The translations under genes and the position numbers were made by a program. Under the pieces are notes generated by a model, which saw only the letters and a program-made list of their open reading frames with translations, had not been told where the DNA came from and searched no databases. Of a stretch of DNA of 64,000 bases, positions 7,728 to 16,175 are shown one piece after another. Source of the stretch: Streptosporangium violaceochromogenes (lineage in GTDB: Bacteria; Actinomycetota; Actinomycetes; Streptosporangiales; Streptosporangiaceae); NCBI RefSeq assembly GCF_014654615.1, contig NZ_BNBB01000023.1, positions 25,672 to 89,671 of the forward strand, in the 5' to 3' direction. Position 1 is the stretch's first letter; the number at the start of each line of letters is the position of its first letter.

Positions 7728-9233
7728 ATGGGATTGGACGTCTGGCTTCTTCTTGGCGCGGGAATCGTCATCGCCGCGATCGTCGCGGTACGGATCGCCC
7801 ACCGGAGCGGGCTCCCCAGCCTTCTGATCTTCCTGGGGTTCGGCCTGCTCATCGGCGAGTCGGGTCTCGGCCTCCAGTTCGAGAACCCGGTCCTCGCCCA
7901 GCAGATCGGTCTGAGCGCCCTGGCGGTCATTCTGGCCGAAGGTGGGCTGACCACCAACTGGCACCATGTGAAACGTTCCATCCCCACGGCACTGGTGCTG
8001 GCCACCGTCGGGATCGGGGTCAGCATCGCCGCCGTCGCGGCCCCGGTTCACCTGCTGCTCGGCATGGACTGGCGGACCGCGCTCCTGCTTGGAGCGATCC
8101 TGGCCTCCACCGACGCCGCGGCCGTCTTCTCCGTGCTGCGCCGCCTTCCCCTGCCCTCGCGCCTGGCCGGCGTGCTGGAGGCCGAGTCCGGGTTCAACGA
8201 CGCGCCCACCGTCATCGCGGTGACGCTGCTGAGCGCCTCCACCTCCCCCAGCCTGGGCGGCGCGGTGCTGATGGTCGGCGTCGAGCTGCTCATCGGCGCC
8301 GCGGTCGGCCTGGCCGTCGGCCCCATCGGCGTGTACGCGCTGCGCCGCATCGCGCTGCCCGTCTCCGGCCTGTACCCGATCGCGGTGCTCGCCCTGGCGT
8401 TCGTCGCCTACGCCGGCGCCGTACTCGTGCACGGCAGCGGCTTCCTGGCCGTCTACCTCGCCTCCCTCGTCATGGGCAACTCCCGCATGCCCCACCGGGC
8501 CTCCTCCAGGGGGTTCGCCGAGGGGGTGGCCTGGCTGGCCCAGATCGGCCTGTTCGTCATGCTCGGCATGCTGGCCAGCCCCTCGGAGATGCCCTCGGCG
8601 ATCATCCCGGGCCTGGTCGCCGGGCTCATCCTGGTCGCGGTGGCCCGGCCGCTGTCGATCGTGCTCTCCGCCTTCCTGGTACGGCTGGCGCGGGTCGACC
8701 GGCTCAACTGGCGGGAGCAGGCCTTCCTGTCCTGGGCGGGCCTGCGCGGCGCGGTCCCCATCGTGCTCGCCACCATCCCCTGGGCCGCCAGCTCGGTTCA
8801 CAACGGCACGGCCAAGCTCGTGTTCAACGAGGTCTTCGTCATCGTCGTCGTCTACACGCTGCTCCAGGGGCCGACCCTGCCCTTCGTGGCGAGGGTGCTC
8901 GGCCTGGCCACCCCCGACGAGGCCCGTGACCTGGAGGTGGAGTCGGCCCCCCTGGAGGAGCTCAACGCCGACCTGCTGCAGATCAAGGTTCCGCCGACCT
9001 CAAGGCTCCACGGCGTGGAGATCTTCGAGCTGAGACTGCCCGCCGACGCCCAGGTCGCGCTGATCGTCAGGGACGGCCGGACGTTCGTCCCCACGGACTC
9101 GACGAGGATCAGGATCGACGACCAGCTGCTGGTGGTGACCAGCGCGACCTGCCGGGAACCCGTCGAGCGCCGGATGAAGGCCATCAGCCGCCGAGGTAAA
9201 CTCGCCGGCTGGTTCGGCGAACTGGGAACCTGA
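7728..9233 (+). CDS. K+/H+ antiporter, CPA1/NhaP2 type
   Basis: Monovalent cation/proton antiporter of 501 residues with 12 or so hydrophobic segments across residues 5-395 and a cytoplasmic C-terminus. The membrane domain has the ESGFNDAPTVI motif with the Asn-Asp pair typical of electroneutral or electrogenic CPA exchangers, and WAGLRGAVPIVLATIP late in the domain. Residues about 415-470 form a TrkA-C (RCK-C) ligand domain (LHGVEIFELRLP, VPTDSTRIRIDDQLLVV), which matches the NhaP2/CvrA group that senses nucleotides. The start is supported by GGAGGGGGCCAG before ATG. Likely role: cytoplasmic K+ and pH control. Confidence 0.9.
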   Translation: MGLDVWLLLGAGIVIAAIVAVRIAHRSGLPSLLIFLGFGLLIGESGLGLQFENPVLAQQIGLSALAVILAEGGLTTNWHHVKRSIPTALVLATVGIGVSIAAVAAPVHLLLGMDWRTALLLGAILASTDAAAVFSVLRRLPLPSRLAGVLEAESGFNDAPTVIAVTLLSASTSPSLGGAVLMVGVELLIGAAVGLAVGPIGVYALRRIALPVSGLYPIAVLALAFVAYAGAVLVHGSGFLAVYLASLVMGNSRMPHRASSRGFAEGVAWLAQIGLFVMLGMLASPSEMPSAIIPGLVAGLILVAVARPLSIVLSAFLVRLARVDRLNWREQAFLSWAGLRGAVPIVLATIPWAASSVHNGTAKLVFNEVFVIVVVYTLLQGPTLPFVARVLGLATPDEARDLEVESAPLEELNADLLQIKVPPTSRLHGVEIFELRLPADAQVALIVRDGRTFVPTDSTRIRIDDQLLVVTSATCREPVERRMKAISRRGKLAGWFGELGT

Positions 9234-9242
9234 CCACCCGAA

Positions 9243-9256
9243 ATTCCATATGGAAT
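9243..9256. repeat. Perfect 14-bp palindrome
   Basis: ATTCCATATGGAAT just after the antiporter stop and about 45 bp before the CIRCE-like element. It may be a protein-binding site; no partner is known. Confidence 0.4.
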
Positions 9257-9299
9257 GCGACAGATCCGACTCGCGTTTATGCTTGTCGGCTGCCTATCA

Positions 9300-9326
9300 T
9301 TAGCAGTCGCGCCAGGAGAGTGCCAG
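9300..9326 (+). promoter_or_regulatory. CIRCE-like element (HrcA operator candidate)
   Basis: TTAGCAGTC, a 9-nt spacer, then GAGTGCCAG. The CIRCE consensus is TTAGCACTC-N9-GAGTGCTAA, so the left arm matches 8 of 9 and the right arm 7 of 9 with exactly the right spacing. A possible -10 box TATCAT (9295-9300) abuts it, so repressor binding would cover the start point. It lies 28 bp before the fmdB-like start. Confidence 0.5.
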
Positions 9327-9353
9327 TCGGCGCGGACACCAGAGGAGGAGCGC

Positions 9354-9674
9354 GTGCCCACCTACCAGTACGCCTGCAGTGCCTGCGGCAACGAGTTCGA
9401 CATCGTCCAGAAGTTCTCCGACGATGCGCTCACCGAGTGCCCGGCCTGCTCCGGCGAGCTTCGCAAGGTGTTCTCCGCGGTCGGAATCGTCTTCAAGGGC
9501 TCGGGCTTCTACCGCACCGACAGCCGCTCCTCCTCGTCCAGCACCGTCGGCTCGGCCACCTCCTCGGCGTCGGGCTCCACCGAGACGAAGTCCGCCGACT
9601 CCGCGCCCTCCGCCTCCCCGTCCACGGAGTCCAAGCCCGCCGCGACGAGCAGCCCGGCCCCCGCGGCCACCTGA
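9354..9674 (+). CDS. FmdB-family zinc ribbon protein
   Basis: Small protein of 106 residues. The N-terminal PTYQYACSACGNEFDIVQ begins the FmdB/putative regulatory domain: two CxxC knuckles (CSAC and CPAC, about 8-11 and 31-34) should bind zinc, followed by FKGSGFYRTD. The last 55 residues are Ser/Ala/Thr-rich and disordered. The GTG at 9354 with AGGAGG upstream is chosen; a longer frame from 9255 would precede the domain with unrelated residues. Function is unknown in the family. The CIRCE-like site upstream suggests stress control. Confidence 0.85.
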   Translation: MPTYQYACSACGNEFDIVQKFSDDALTECPACSGELRKVFSAVGIVFKGSGFYRTDSRSSSSSTVGSATSSASGSTETKSADSAPSASPSTESKPAATSSPAPAAT

Positions 9675-9738
9675 CCCGGCCTCGCCGTACCCCGCGGCGC
9701 GACGGGCGACGACGCCGGCCGCCGAGGCGGCCACGGTC

Positions 9739-11769
9739 TCAGCCGCGGGGACGATCCGAGGTCGAGCCGAGCATCTCGCGGGGCAGCCTGTCCAGCAGTT
9801 CGCGCAGCCCGGGGTGCTCGGCGGGGTTCCAGTCGCGGATCAGCCGCCCCAGCCCCTCACGGGCCTCCGCCACCAGCAGGCCGGCCGCCCGCTCACCGGC
9901 CGGGGTGAGTTCGAGCGTCCCTTCCGCGCCGTCCCCCTCCGCCCGGCGGGCCAGCCCTCGCTCGACGAGCAGATCGGCGTACGGCCTCGTCCGGTCGACC
10001 GTCACCCCCGCCCGCCTGGCCAGCTCGGCGCTCTCCTGCCGGCCCCTGGTGCCCAGCCGCGCGATCAGCCACACCGAGCCGGGCGGCAGGTCCAGGTGCG
10101 CCAGGGCGCCCAGGCGACGGTAGTAGTCCCTGCGCATGTCGGCGTCGGCCAGCCGCCACAGCCCGCGCTCGACCTCGGCGAGCGAGGACCGCTCGGCGGG
10201 CACGGCCCCGTAGCACTCTCCCAGATCGGGCGCCTTGGTGGTCTCCCGCAGCGGAAGCTCCGGCAGCAGCCACGCCACGGCGAAGGCGACCAGCACCACC
10301 GGCACGCTGTAGAGGAACACCTGCGCGATCGCGTCGGAGTAGGCCGTGATAAACATCGTGGCGGCCTGGGGCGGCAACCTCTTGACGATCTCGGGGTCCG
10401 ACTGGACCGCCTTCTCCAGGCCGGGCGGGAGCCGTACGGCCCGTGACAGCCCGGCCAGGTCCGCGGTGAGCCGCGAGGTGAAGACCGATCCGGCGATCGC
10501 CACGCCGAAGGAGCCCCCGATGGAGCGGAAGAACGTGGCCCCCGAGGTGGCCACCCCGAGTTCCTCGAAGCCGACGGCGTTCTGCACCACGATCACCAGC
10601 ACCTGCATCACCATGCCGATGCCCACGCCCAGGACGAGCAGGTACGCGCTCAGCTCGGGGGCGGAGATGTCCGGCCGCACCCGGGAGAGCAGGAAAAGGC
10701 CGGCCGCCGCCACCGCGGTGCCGGTGATCGGAAAGACCTTGTACCTCCCCGTCCTGGTGATGACCTGCCCGGCGGCGATCGAGGTCAGCAGCATGCCCGC
10801 CATCATCGGCAGCAGGTGGATCCCCGACAGCGTGGGCGAGACCCCCTGGACGACCTGGAAGAACAGCGGCATGTACGTGAGCGGCCCGAACATCGCGAAC
10901 CCCACGGAGAAGCCGATCAGCGACGCCACGTTGAACGCCTTCAGCGCGAACAGGTGCGGCGGCAGCACCGGTTCGGCGGCCCGCCGCCCGGCCCACCACC
11001 AGAGCGCCAGCAGCACGGACGCGGCCAGCACCAGCCCGATGATCACCGGGTCTCCCCAGGAGTAGGCGGTCCCACCCCAGGTGGTGATGAGCACCAGGCA
11101 CGCGGCGGCGGTGCCGAGGAGGACGATGCCGGGATAGTCGATGACGTGACGCCCGCGATCCGCGACGGACGGCAGCGCGGAGGAGATCACGGCCAGCGCG
11201 AGGATTCCGAGCGGGAGGTTGACGTAGAAGACCCAGTGCCACGACAGGTGGTCCACGAAAAGCCCGCCGAGCAGCGGCCCGGCCACGCTGGCCACGGCGA
11301 ACACCGCGCCGAAGAACCCCTGGTACCTCCCCCGCTCACGGATCGGCACGACGTCACCGACGATCGCCTGGGCCAGCACCATGAGTCCCCCGCCGCCGAA
11401 CCCCTGCAGGGCGCGGAAGAGGATCAGCTCCCCCATGTTCCGTGACAGGCCGCAGAGGGCCGAGCCGGCCAGGAAGATGACGATCGCGCCCTGGAAGAGC
11501 CGCTTCCTGCCGTACTGGTCGCCGAGCTTGCCCCACAGCGGCGTGGAGACCGTCGAGGCGAGCATGTAGGCGGTGACCACCCAGGAGAGCTGCCGCAGTC
11601 CGCCCAGGTCGCCGACGATCGTCGGCAGCGCGGTCGAGACGATCGTCTGGTCGAGGGCGGCGAGGAGCATGCCCAGCATGAGCGCGCCGATGATGAGGCC
11701 CGGTCCGCGCCCCCGCCGGGCCTCCCGAACGTTCCCACCGGCCGCCGACCGAGGCTCATGGGCACCCAT
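9739..11769 (-). CDS. DHA2 multidrug exporter with C-terminal winged helix
   Basis: Major facilitator of 676 residues in the EmrB/QacA (14-TM) group, a drug/proton antiporter. It has motif C-like AALDQTIVSTALPTIVGDLG near TM1, motif A WGKLGDQYGRKRLF (about 80-93), FRALQGFGGGGLMVL and the family's NAVGFEELGVATSG loop. After the last membrane segment (about 505-520) comes a soluble tail of about 155 residues resembling a MarR-type winged helix: GSVWLIARLG, SAELARRAGVTVDRTRPY, LVERGLARR and LELTPAGERA. The start is ATG with GGGGGG nearby. It reads convergently with the fmdB-like gene and divergently from mtnP. Confidence 0.9.
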   Translation of the reverse strand: MGAHEPRSAAGGNVREARRGRGPGLIIGALMLGMLLAALDQTIVSTALPTIVGDLGGLRQLSWVVTAYMLASTVSTPLWGKLGDQYGRKRLFQGAIVIFLAGSALCGLSRNMGELILFRALQGFGGGGLMVLAQAIVGDVVPIRERGRYQGFFGAVFAVASVAGPLLGGLFVDHLSWHWVFYVNLPLGILALAVISSALPSVADRGRHVIDYPGIVLLGTAAACLVLITTWGGTAYSWGDPVIIGLVLAASVLLALWWWAGRRAAEPVLPPHLFALKAFNVASLIGFSVGFAMFGPLTYMPLFFQVVQGVSPTLSGIHLLPMMAGMLLTSIAAGQVITRTGRYKVFPITGTAVAAAGLFLLSRVRPDISAPELSAYLLVLGVGIGMVMQVLVIVVQNAVGFEELGVATSGATFFRSIGGSFGVAIAGSVFTSRLTADLAGLSRAVRLPPGLEKAVQSDPEIVKRLPPQAATMFITAYSDAIAQVFLYSVPVVLVAFAVAWLLPELPLRETTKAPDLGECYGAVPAERSSLAEVERGLWRLADADMRRDYYRRLGALAHLDLPPGSVWLIARLGTRGRQESAELARRAGVTVDRTRPYADLLVERGLARRAEGDGAEGTLELTPAGERAAGLLVAEAREGLGRLIRDWNPAEHPGLRELLDRLPREMLGSTSDRPRG

Positions 11770-11946
11770 ATCGACCCCCCGACCGATATACGGCAGAGCA
11801 TACCCAGCGTGATCAGATCACCACACATCAGGCGGCTTCCGTCGCCGCGTTCCCTTATCCACAGGACCCGAGAATGCCTCGGCGATATCCACAGGATGAC
11901 GATCGCGGCTCCTCGGCCACCCGTCAGGGCGGCTAACCTCTGCGCC

Positions 11947-12756
11947 ATGGTCACTAACGCGGACATCGGGGTCATCGGCGGCTCAGGCCTTTACTCTCTG
12001 CTCGACGACGCGGCAGAGGTGGAGATCACCACACCGTACGGCCCGCCCAGCGACGCCGTCACCGTCGGACGGATCGGATCACGATCGGTGGCCTTCCTCC
12101 CCCGCCACGGCCGTGACCACCGCTTTCCTCCTCATCTCATCCCCTATCGCGCCAATCTGTGGGCCCTGCGATCCCTGGGCGTCCGCCAGATCCTCGCTCC
12201 CAGCGCGGTCGGCTCCCTGCGTCCCGAGCTCGGCCCCGGCGCCCTGGTCGTGCCCGACCAGCTCGTCGACCGCACCTCCGGCCGCCCCCAGAGCTACTAC
12301 GACGCCGGCGGTGTCGTGCACGTCGCCTTCGCCGACCCCTACTGCCCCGCCGGCCGCGCGACGGCCGTCTCCACCGCCCGCTCCGCCGGGTGGGACGTCA
12401 CCGAAGACGGCACCCTGGTCGTCATCGAGGGGCCTCGCTTCTCCACCCGCGCCGAGTCGCGCTGGTTCACCTCCAACGGCTGGACGATCGTCGGCATGAC
12501 CGGTTTCCCCGAGTCCGTCCTCGCCCGCGAGCTCGCCCTCTGTTACACCACGCTGTCCCTGGTCACCGACCACGACGCCGGTGTCGAGGCCGGTGAGGGG
12601 GTCACCCACGAGGAGGTTCTCGCCTTCTTCGCCGCCAACGTCACCCGCATGCGCTCCCTCATCGCCGATGTCGTCACCGCCCTTCCCGAAGAGCGGGCCT
12701 GCCCCTGCTCCCACGCCCTGGACGGCCTCCGCCTTCCCTTCGAGCTTCCCGGCTGA
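11947..12756 (+). CDS. mtnP: S-methyl-5'-thioadenosine phosphorylase
   Basis: Purine nucleoside phosphorylase-type enzyme of about 269 residues that cleaves methylthioadenosine to adenine and methylthioribose-1-phosphate. Marks are the N-terminal GVIGGSGLYSLL, FLPRHGRDHRFPPHLIPYRA (phosphate and substrate region), APSAVGSL, VIEGPRFSTRAES, GMTGFPESVLARE and TDHDAG. The ATG at 11947 starts at the conserved DIGVIGGSG. Some relatives use methylthioinosine or other purine nucleosides; the substrate loop here does not decide that. It stands alone, followed by a 200-bp gap with imperfect repeats. Confidence 0.88.
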   Translation: MVTNADIGVIGGSGLYSLLDDAAEVEITTPYGPPSDAVTVGRIGSRSVAFLPRHGRDHRFPPHLIPYRANLWALRSLGVRQILAPSAVGSLRPELGPGALVVPDQLVDRTSGRPQSYYDAGGVVHVAFADPYCPAGRATAVSTARSAGWDVTEDGTLVVIEGPRFSTRAESRWFTSNGWTIVGMTGFPESVLARELALCYTTLSLVTDHDAGVEAGEGVTHEEVLAFFAANVTRMRSLIADVVTALPEERACPCSHALDGLRLPFELPG

Positions 12757-12779
12757 CCCCTCCTCCGTCTCCTCTCTCC

Positions 12780-12841
12780 CTTGCCCCGGTGAGCCCTGGA
12801 GCAGGCGTCTTGCCCCCGGTGAGCCCCTTGAAGCAGGCATC
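12780..12841 (+). repeat. Two imperfect 30-bp tandem copies
   Basis: TTGCCCCGGTGAGCCCTGGA and TTGCCCCCGGTGAGCCCCTT each continue into AGCAGGC. The pair lies between mtnP and the SAF-domain gene and has no known role. Confidence 0.5.
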
Positions 12842-12954
12842 CGAAGACCTGTCCCCCGGCAGGTCCGCCGGCGCCGTGCCCACGTGGCGGGCCGACGCGC
12901 CCCTCTCCCTCCGATCTCTCCTCTCTCCTGTCTCTCCTCTCCTCTGGAGCGGTC

Positions 12955-13623
12955 ATGCCCGTCCCTCTCCCCGAGCCGGTGATGCGCGCGCTCCACCGCC
13001 TCGCCGGCCGTCGTCATCGTCTGTCAGGGCGTCGCCACCGCCTCGCCGCCGCCGTCACCGCCGCCCTGGCGACGCTCTGCGCCATGATCGGACTGCGCCC
13101 CGTCACCGCGTCGGTGACCGTCCTGGCGGCGGCCAAAGACCTTCCCGGCGGCGCGTTGAACGCCACCGACCTGAAACCCGTCCTCCTGCACCCCGACACG
13201 GTCCCCGACGGAGCTCTGACACCCGGCACACCGGTCGCCGGGAAGATTCTGACCGGTCCCGTGCGGCGGGGAGAGCCCCTGACGGACGTCCGCCTGCTCG
13301 GCCCCGGCCTGCTGTCCGCCCACGGCCGGGGCGCGGTCGCCACCCCCGTCCGGGTCGCCGACGCGCAGACCGCGCGGCTGCTGTCACCCGGCGACGTCGT
13401 GAGCGTGCTCGCCGCCACCTCGCGCTGGGACGGCTCCGCCCCGGCCCGGAGCGTCGCCGAGGACGTCACGGTCCTCGCCGTCCCGGGCGGCGAGCCGGAC
13501 CGAGGCGCTCTCGTCGTGCTGGCGACCACCTCGGCGCAGGCGGTCGATCTGGCCTCGGCGCAGGCCGGAGGCCATCTGTCGATTACCATCGGCTCGCGTG
13601 CGGGACACTTTCCTTCCCCTTGA
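12955..13623 (+). CDS. SAF-domain protein, CpaB/RcpC-like
   Basis: Protein of 222 residues with an arginine-rich N-terminus, one membrane segment (LAAAVTAALATLCAMIGL, about 30-47) and an extracellular SAF domain (VTVLAAAKDLPGGALNATDL, about 54-73), followed by an RcpC-like region (ATPVRVADAQTARLLSPGDVVSV). CpaB/RcpC proteins belong to Flp/tad pilus assembly, but no other tad genes are near, so a pilus role is not supported by context. In actinobacteria such stand-alone SAF proteins beside mscL are common. The start may lie later in the Arg-rich stretch. It is 64 bp upstream of mscL. Confidence 0.8.
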   Translation: MPVPLPEPVMRALHRLAGRRHRLSGRRHRLAAAVTAALATLCAMIGLRPVTASVTVLAAAKDLPGGALNATDLKPVLLHPDTVPDGALTPGTPVAGKILTGPVRRGEPLTDVRLLGPGLLSAHGRGAVATPVRVADAQTARLLSPGDVVSVLAATSRWDGSAPARSVAEDVTVLAVPGGEPDRGALVVLATTSAQAVDLASAQAGGHLSITIGSRAGHFPSP

Positions 13624-13687
13624 CGGAACGAATACCCGCGCGACGCCGTACGCCAACGGCGAGTAAGCACGTGAACAAGGAGTGACC

Positions 13688-14092
13688 ATGCTCAACGGAT
13701 TCAAGAAGTTCCTGCTGCGCGGCAACGTGGTGGAACTCGCCGTCGCCGTCGTGATCGGCGCCGCCTTCACCGCCGTCGTGACCTCATTCGTCAAGGACGT
13801 CCTGAACCCGTTGATCGCGGCGATCGCCGGCCAGCCCGACTTCTCCTCCTTCAGCCTGTGGATCGGCACGACCGAGATCAAATACGGCCTCTTCCTCAAC
13901 GCGCTGATCGCGTTCCTGATGGCCGCGGCCGTCCTCTACTTCCTGATCGTCCGCCCCTACGAGAGGATCTCGGCCTGGTTCGCCAAGGCGGAGGAGATCA
14001 CCATGCGTGAGTGCCCGGAGTGCCTGTCGGAGATCCCCAGGGCCGCCACCCGCTGCGCCCACTGCACCGCCTCGGTGGCCCCTGTCGCGTAG
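13688..14092 (+). CDS. mscL: Large-conductance mechanosensitive channel MscL with zinc ribbon
   Basis: Forms a homopentameric channel that releases solutes on hypo-osmotic shock. The 134-residue protein has the N-terminal amphipathic helix FKKFLLRGNVVELAVAVVIG (gate TM1, about 5-24), FTAVVTSFVKDVLNPLI and TM2 (LNALIAFLMAAAVLYFLIV). In place of the usual charged helix the C-terminus ends in a rubredoxin-like knuckle, CPEC and CAHC, as often seen in actinobacterial MscL. The ATG at 13688 has GGAG five bases upstream; a GTG two codons earlier overlaps that site. It converges with the VanY-type gene. Confidence 0.93.
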   Translation: MLNGFKKFLLRGNVVELAVAVVIGAAFTAVVTSFVKDVLNPLIAAIAGQPDFSSFSLWIGTTEIKYGLFLNALIAFLMAAAVLYFLIVRPYERISAWFAKAEEITMRECPECLSEIPRAATRCAHCTASVAPVA

Positions 14093-14169
14093 CGGTCTCT
14101 CCGGGAGAGAGTCGGCTCGGGGTCCTACTCCCGGCGGCCCGCTCGACGGGACCCCCCTGCCCAAGCGAT

Positions 14170-15291
14170 CTACAGCAGGGAACCCAACGCGGGGTCATAC
14201 TCCCAATGCCACGGCTCGAAAGGACTGACATAGGCCCATTTCGGGTGCATCCACCCGAACTTCTTGCCGTTGGCCTCCAGCCAGTTGAACTCGGCCGACC
14301 GGAATCGCTCCACTCCCCCGCACAGGTCCACGGCGAGCCCAAGACCGTGGTTGCTGCGGCCGGGAACGGCGGCGAACCCCGGTCGCCGGTAGTAGACCGA
14401 CTGCTGCTCTGCCAGGCTCCGGTAGCTGTCGGTGACGCACATGGGTCTGCCGAACTGCCTGCGGTAGGCCTCGTTGAGGCTGATGAAGGCGATCGCCGCG
14501 TCGCCCCTCAGCTGGTTGCCCTGCTGCTGCAGAGGACACAGGTAGGCCTTCGGGATCAGCCCGTTGGGAAACTCGTTCGCCGAGGAGGCGGCCCGCGTCG
14601 GGTCACACCCGCCGGCGGGGTTGCCGGACCTGTCGACCTTGACGCCGAGCTTCACCAGCGCCTGGGTCAGCGACTTGACGATTTTCGCCGAGCGCGTCCG
14701 AAGCGTCTCGATCTCGGCCGCCATCTGCGCCTCCGAGAGAAGGTTCCCCGCCCGCAGTTCCTGCGCCTCGGCGGTGAGCCGCTCCTTTTCGGCCCGCAGG
14801 CGCCCGCCGTCCTCAAGGATCCTGTTACGCTCGGCCACAAGCTGGGTGACGTCGGCCATGGCCCGCAGAGTCGCCATGCCGGATGTGTCAGATGTGCCGG
14901 ACAGCAGGATGATCGCGTCGCCGCCGATGGGCCGCTGGTAGAGCTGGCCGACCAGATCCGACAGCGGCTGCCGTATCTGCGTGAAGGCCCTCTCCGCGGC
15001 CTGCAGCTCGCGTAACGTGACCGCGAGTTTCTTCTCCGAGGCCCGGATCCTGGCCCGTCTCTGTTCCAGAGCCTTCGTCGCCGCCTCAAGGTCCCTGGCC
15101 GCCTTCTCCGCCTCACGCCGTAGCTCGGTGAGGTTGACGGGGACACGAAGCGGCCCGGTCAGGTTCATCCGCTCGCCGGCGGCGACGGGCCTGGCCTCGG
15201 CCGGCACCCGCCGTGCCGCGGCCACTCCCGGGAAAAGGAGAGACATCGTCGCGGCGACGGCGATCAGACCCGTTGATCGACGAGGTGGCAC
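14170..15291 (-). CDS. Secreted D-Ala-D-Ala carboxypeptidase, VanY family, with coiled coil
   Basis: Exported peptidoglycan peptidase of 373 residues. Residues 1-26 are a signal peptide ending near PGVAAARR. Residues about 55-215 form a long charged coiled coil (LRREAEKAARDLEAATKALE onward), like that of cell-wall hydrolases with PcsB/NlpC-type N-termini. The C-terminal 120 residues are a zinc peptidase of the VanY/M15 family: DSYRSLAEQQ, SNHGLGLAVDL with the metal-binding His and Asp, and EPWHWEY with the second His. It probably cleaves the terminal D-Ala or an L-Ala-D-Glu bond in the wall. The start is preceded by a purine-rich stretch. Confidence 0.88.
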   Translation of the reverse strand: MPPRRSTGLIAVAATMSLLFPGVAAARRVPAEARPVAAGERMNLTGPLRVPVNLTELRREAEKAARDLEAATKALEQRRARIRASEKKLAVTLRELQAAERAFTQIRQPLSDLVGQLYQRPIGGDAIILLSGTSDTSGMATLRAMADVTQLVAERNRILEDGGRLRAEKERLTAEAQELRAGNLLSEAQMAAEIETLRTRSAKIVKSLTQALVKLGVKVDRSGNPAGGCDPTRAASSANEFPNGLIPKAYLCPLQQQGNQLRGDAAIAFISLNEAYRRQFGRPMCVTDSYRSLAEQQSVYYRRPGFAAVPGRSNHGLGLAVDLCGGVERFRSAEFNWLEANGKKFGWMHPKWAYVSPFEPWHWEYDPALGSLL

Positions 15292-15418
15292 GTTCGACCC
15301 CTCCGTTTGCGAACTCGTGACCTGGGCCAGGCACGCACGTTACTACAGCTCGCCAAGTGCCAGGGGCAGACTCTCGCAGCCGTTATGCGCCAAACACCCT
15401 ATTTAGCAGCCGACCCCC

Positions 15419-15946
15419 TCAGGTCATTTGCCCCACTTGCTCCTTGCAGACCTCCCACAACCAGGTCTCTCGCCACTCACTGGGGCAGCCGAACCCGGGT
15501 CTGCTCCGCTCCGGCCTCGGCGTCCGGCTCACCCTCGGCTCCGGCGGCTTCCGAGGCGCACTCCCTCGGGTGACCGGAGGAACACCCACGCGGGCGGCCT
15601 CCCGTACCGAGGGGGGGACGTTCGTCACGACCACCGGCGGCGCCCATCCCCCATAGACCCGGTCGGGCCTATGGGGAGGAGGCACGATCCGCGGTTCCAG
15701 CGGCACCCCCCGGACAGACGCAAGCGCGATCGGCGCCACGCCGCCCGCATCCCCGCTCGCATCCCCGCTCGCACCCGCGCCCGCAGCCTTCGCCTCGGCG
15801 ACGATCCCCTCGACAGCGCTCCGGTATCCCGTGAGCTCGGCGACCAGCAACCCCGCCGCGAGAAGCACCGGCGCCAGCATCGCCCCACACAGCACCACAG
15901 GCCGCAGTGCCCGCCGCCCCCGAATCCGCCTCCGCCGCCGCTCCAT
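15419..15946 (-). CDS. Hypothetical single-pass membrane protein
   Basis: Unrecognised protein of about 175 residues. It starts with an Arg-rich stretch (MERRRRRIRGRRALR), has one membrane segment (LCGAMLAPVLLAAGLLVAEL, about 20-39) and a Gly/Ala/Asp and Pro-rich extracytoplasmic part with a short SGDASGDAGG repeat. It ends in a conserved-looking tail with two Cys (FGCPSEWRETWLWEVCKEQVG) that could form a disulfide. A GTG at 15961 would add five residues. Base composition matches the neighbours. No function can be given. Confidence 0.55.
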   Translation of the reverse strand: MERRRRRIRGRRALRPVVLCGAMLAPVLLAAGLLVAELTGYRSAVEGIVAEAKAAGAGASGDASGDAGGVAPIALASVRGVPLEPRIVPPPHRPDRVYGGWAPPVVVTNVPPSVREAARVGVPPVTRGSAPRKPPEPRVSRTPRPERSRPGFGCPSEWRETWLWEVCKEQVGQMT

Positions 15947-16102
15947 CACAGAGCGTGACACTAGTCACGCCCGCCTGGGGCACTCAGGTGCTTGCCACCC
16001 CTTTACCGCGGCTCAGCGAACCCGATAACCCCCCACCTCCGATCAACCCCCCTCCGGTCGCACATCCACTCCCCACTTTCGCTACTCTTACAGGGAGCCC
16101 CT

Positions 16103-16175
16103 GCCTCCGTAGCTCAGGGGATAGAGCACCGCTCTCCTAAAGCGGGTGTCGCATGTTCGAATCATGCCGGGGGCA
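16103..16175 (+). tRNA. tRNA-Arg (anticodon CCT)
   Basis: Folds as a tRNA: acceptor GCCTCCG pairs with CGGGGGC, D-arm TAGCTCAGGGGATAGAGCA, anticodon stem CCGCT/AGCGG around CTCCTAA (anticodon CCT, codon AGG), T-arm GCATG/CATGC around TTCGAAT. No CCA is encoded. Such tRNA genes are frequent integration sites; no integrase gene follows here. Confidence 0.95.

Noticed and set aside
16103..16175. tRNA-Arg as attachment site of an integrated element
   Set aside because: No integrase and no second copy of the tRNA 3' end were found within the window.
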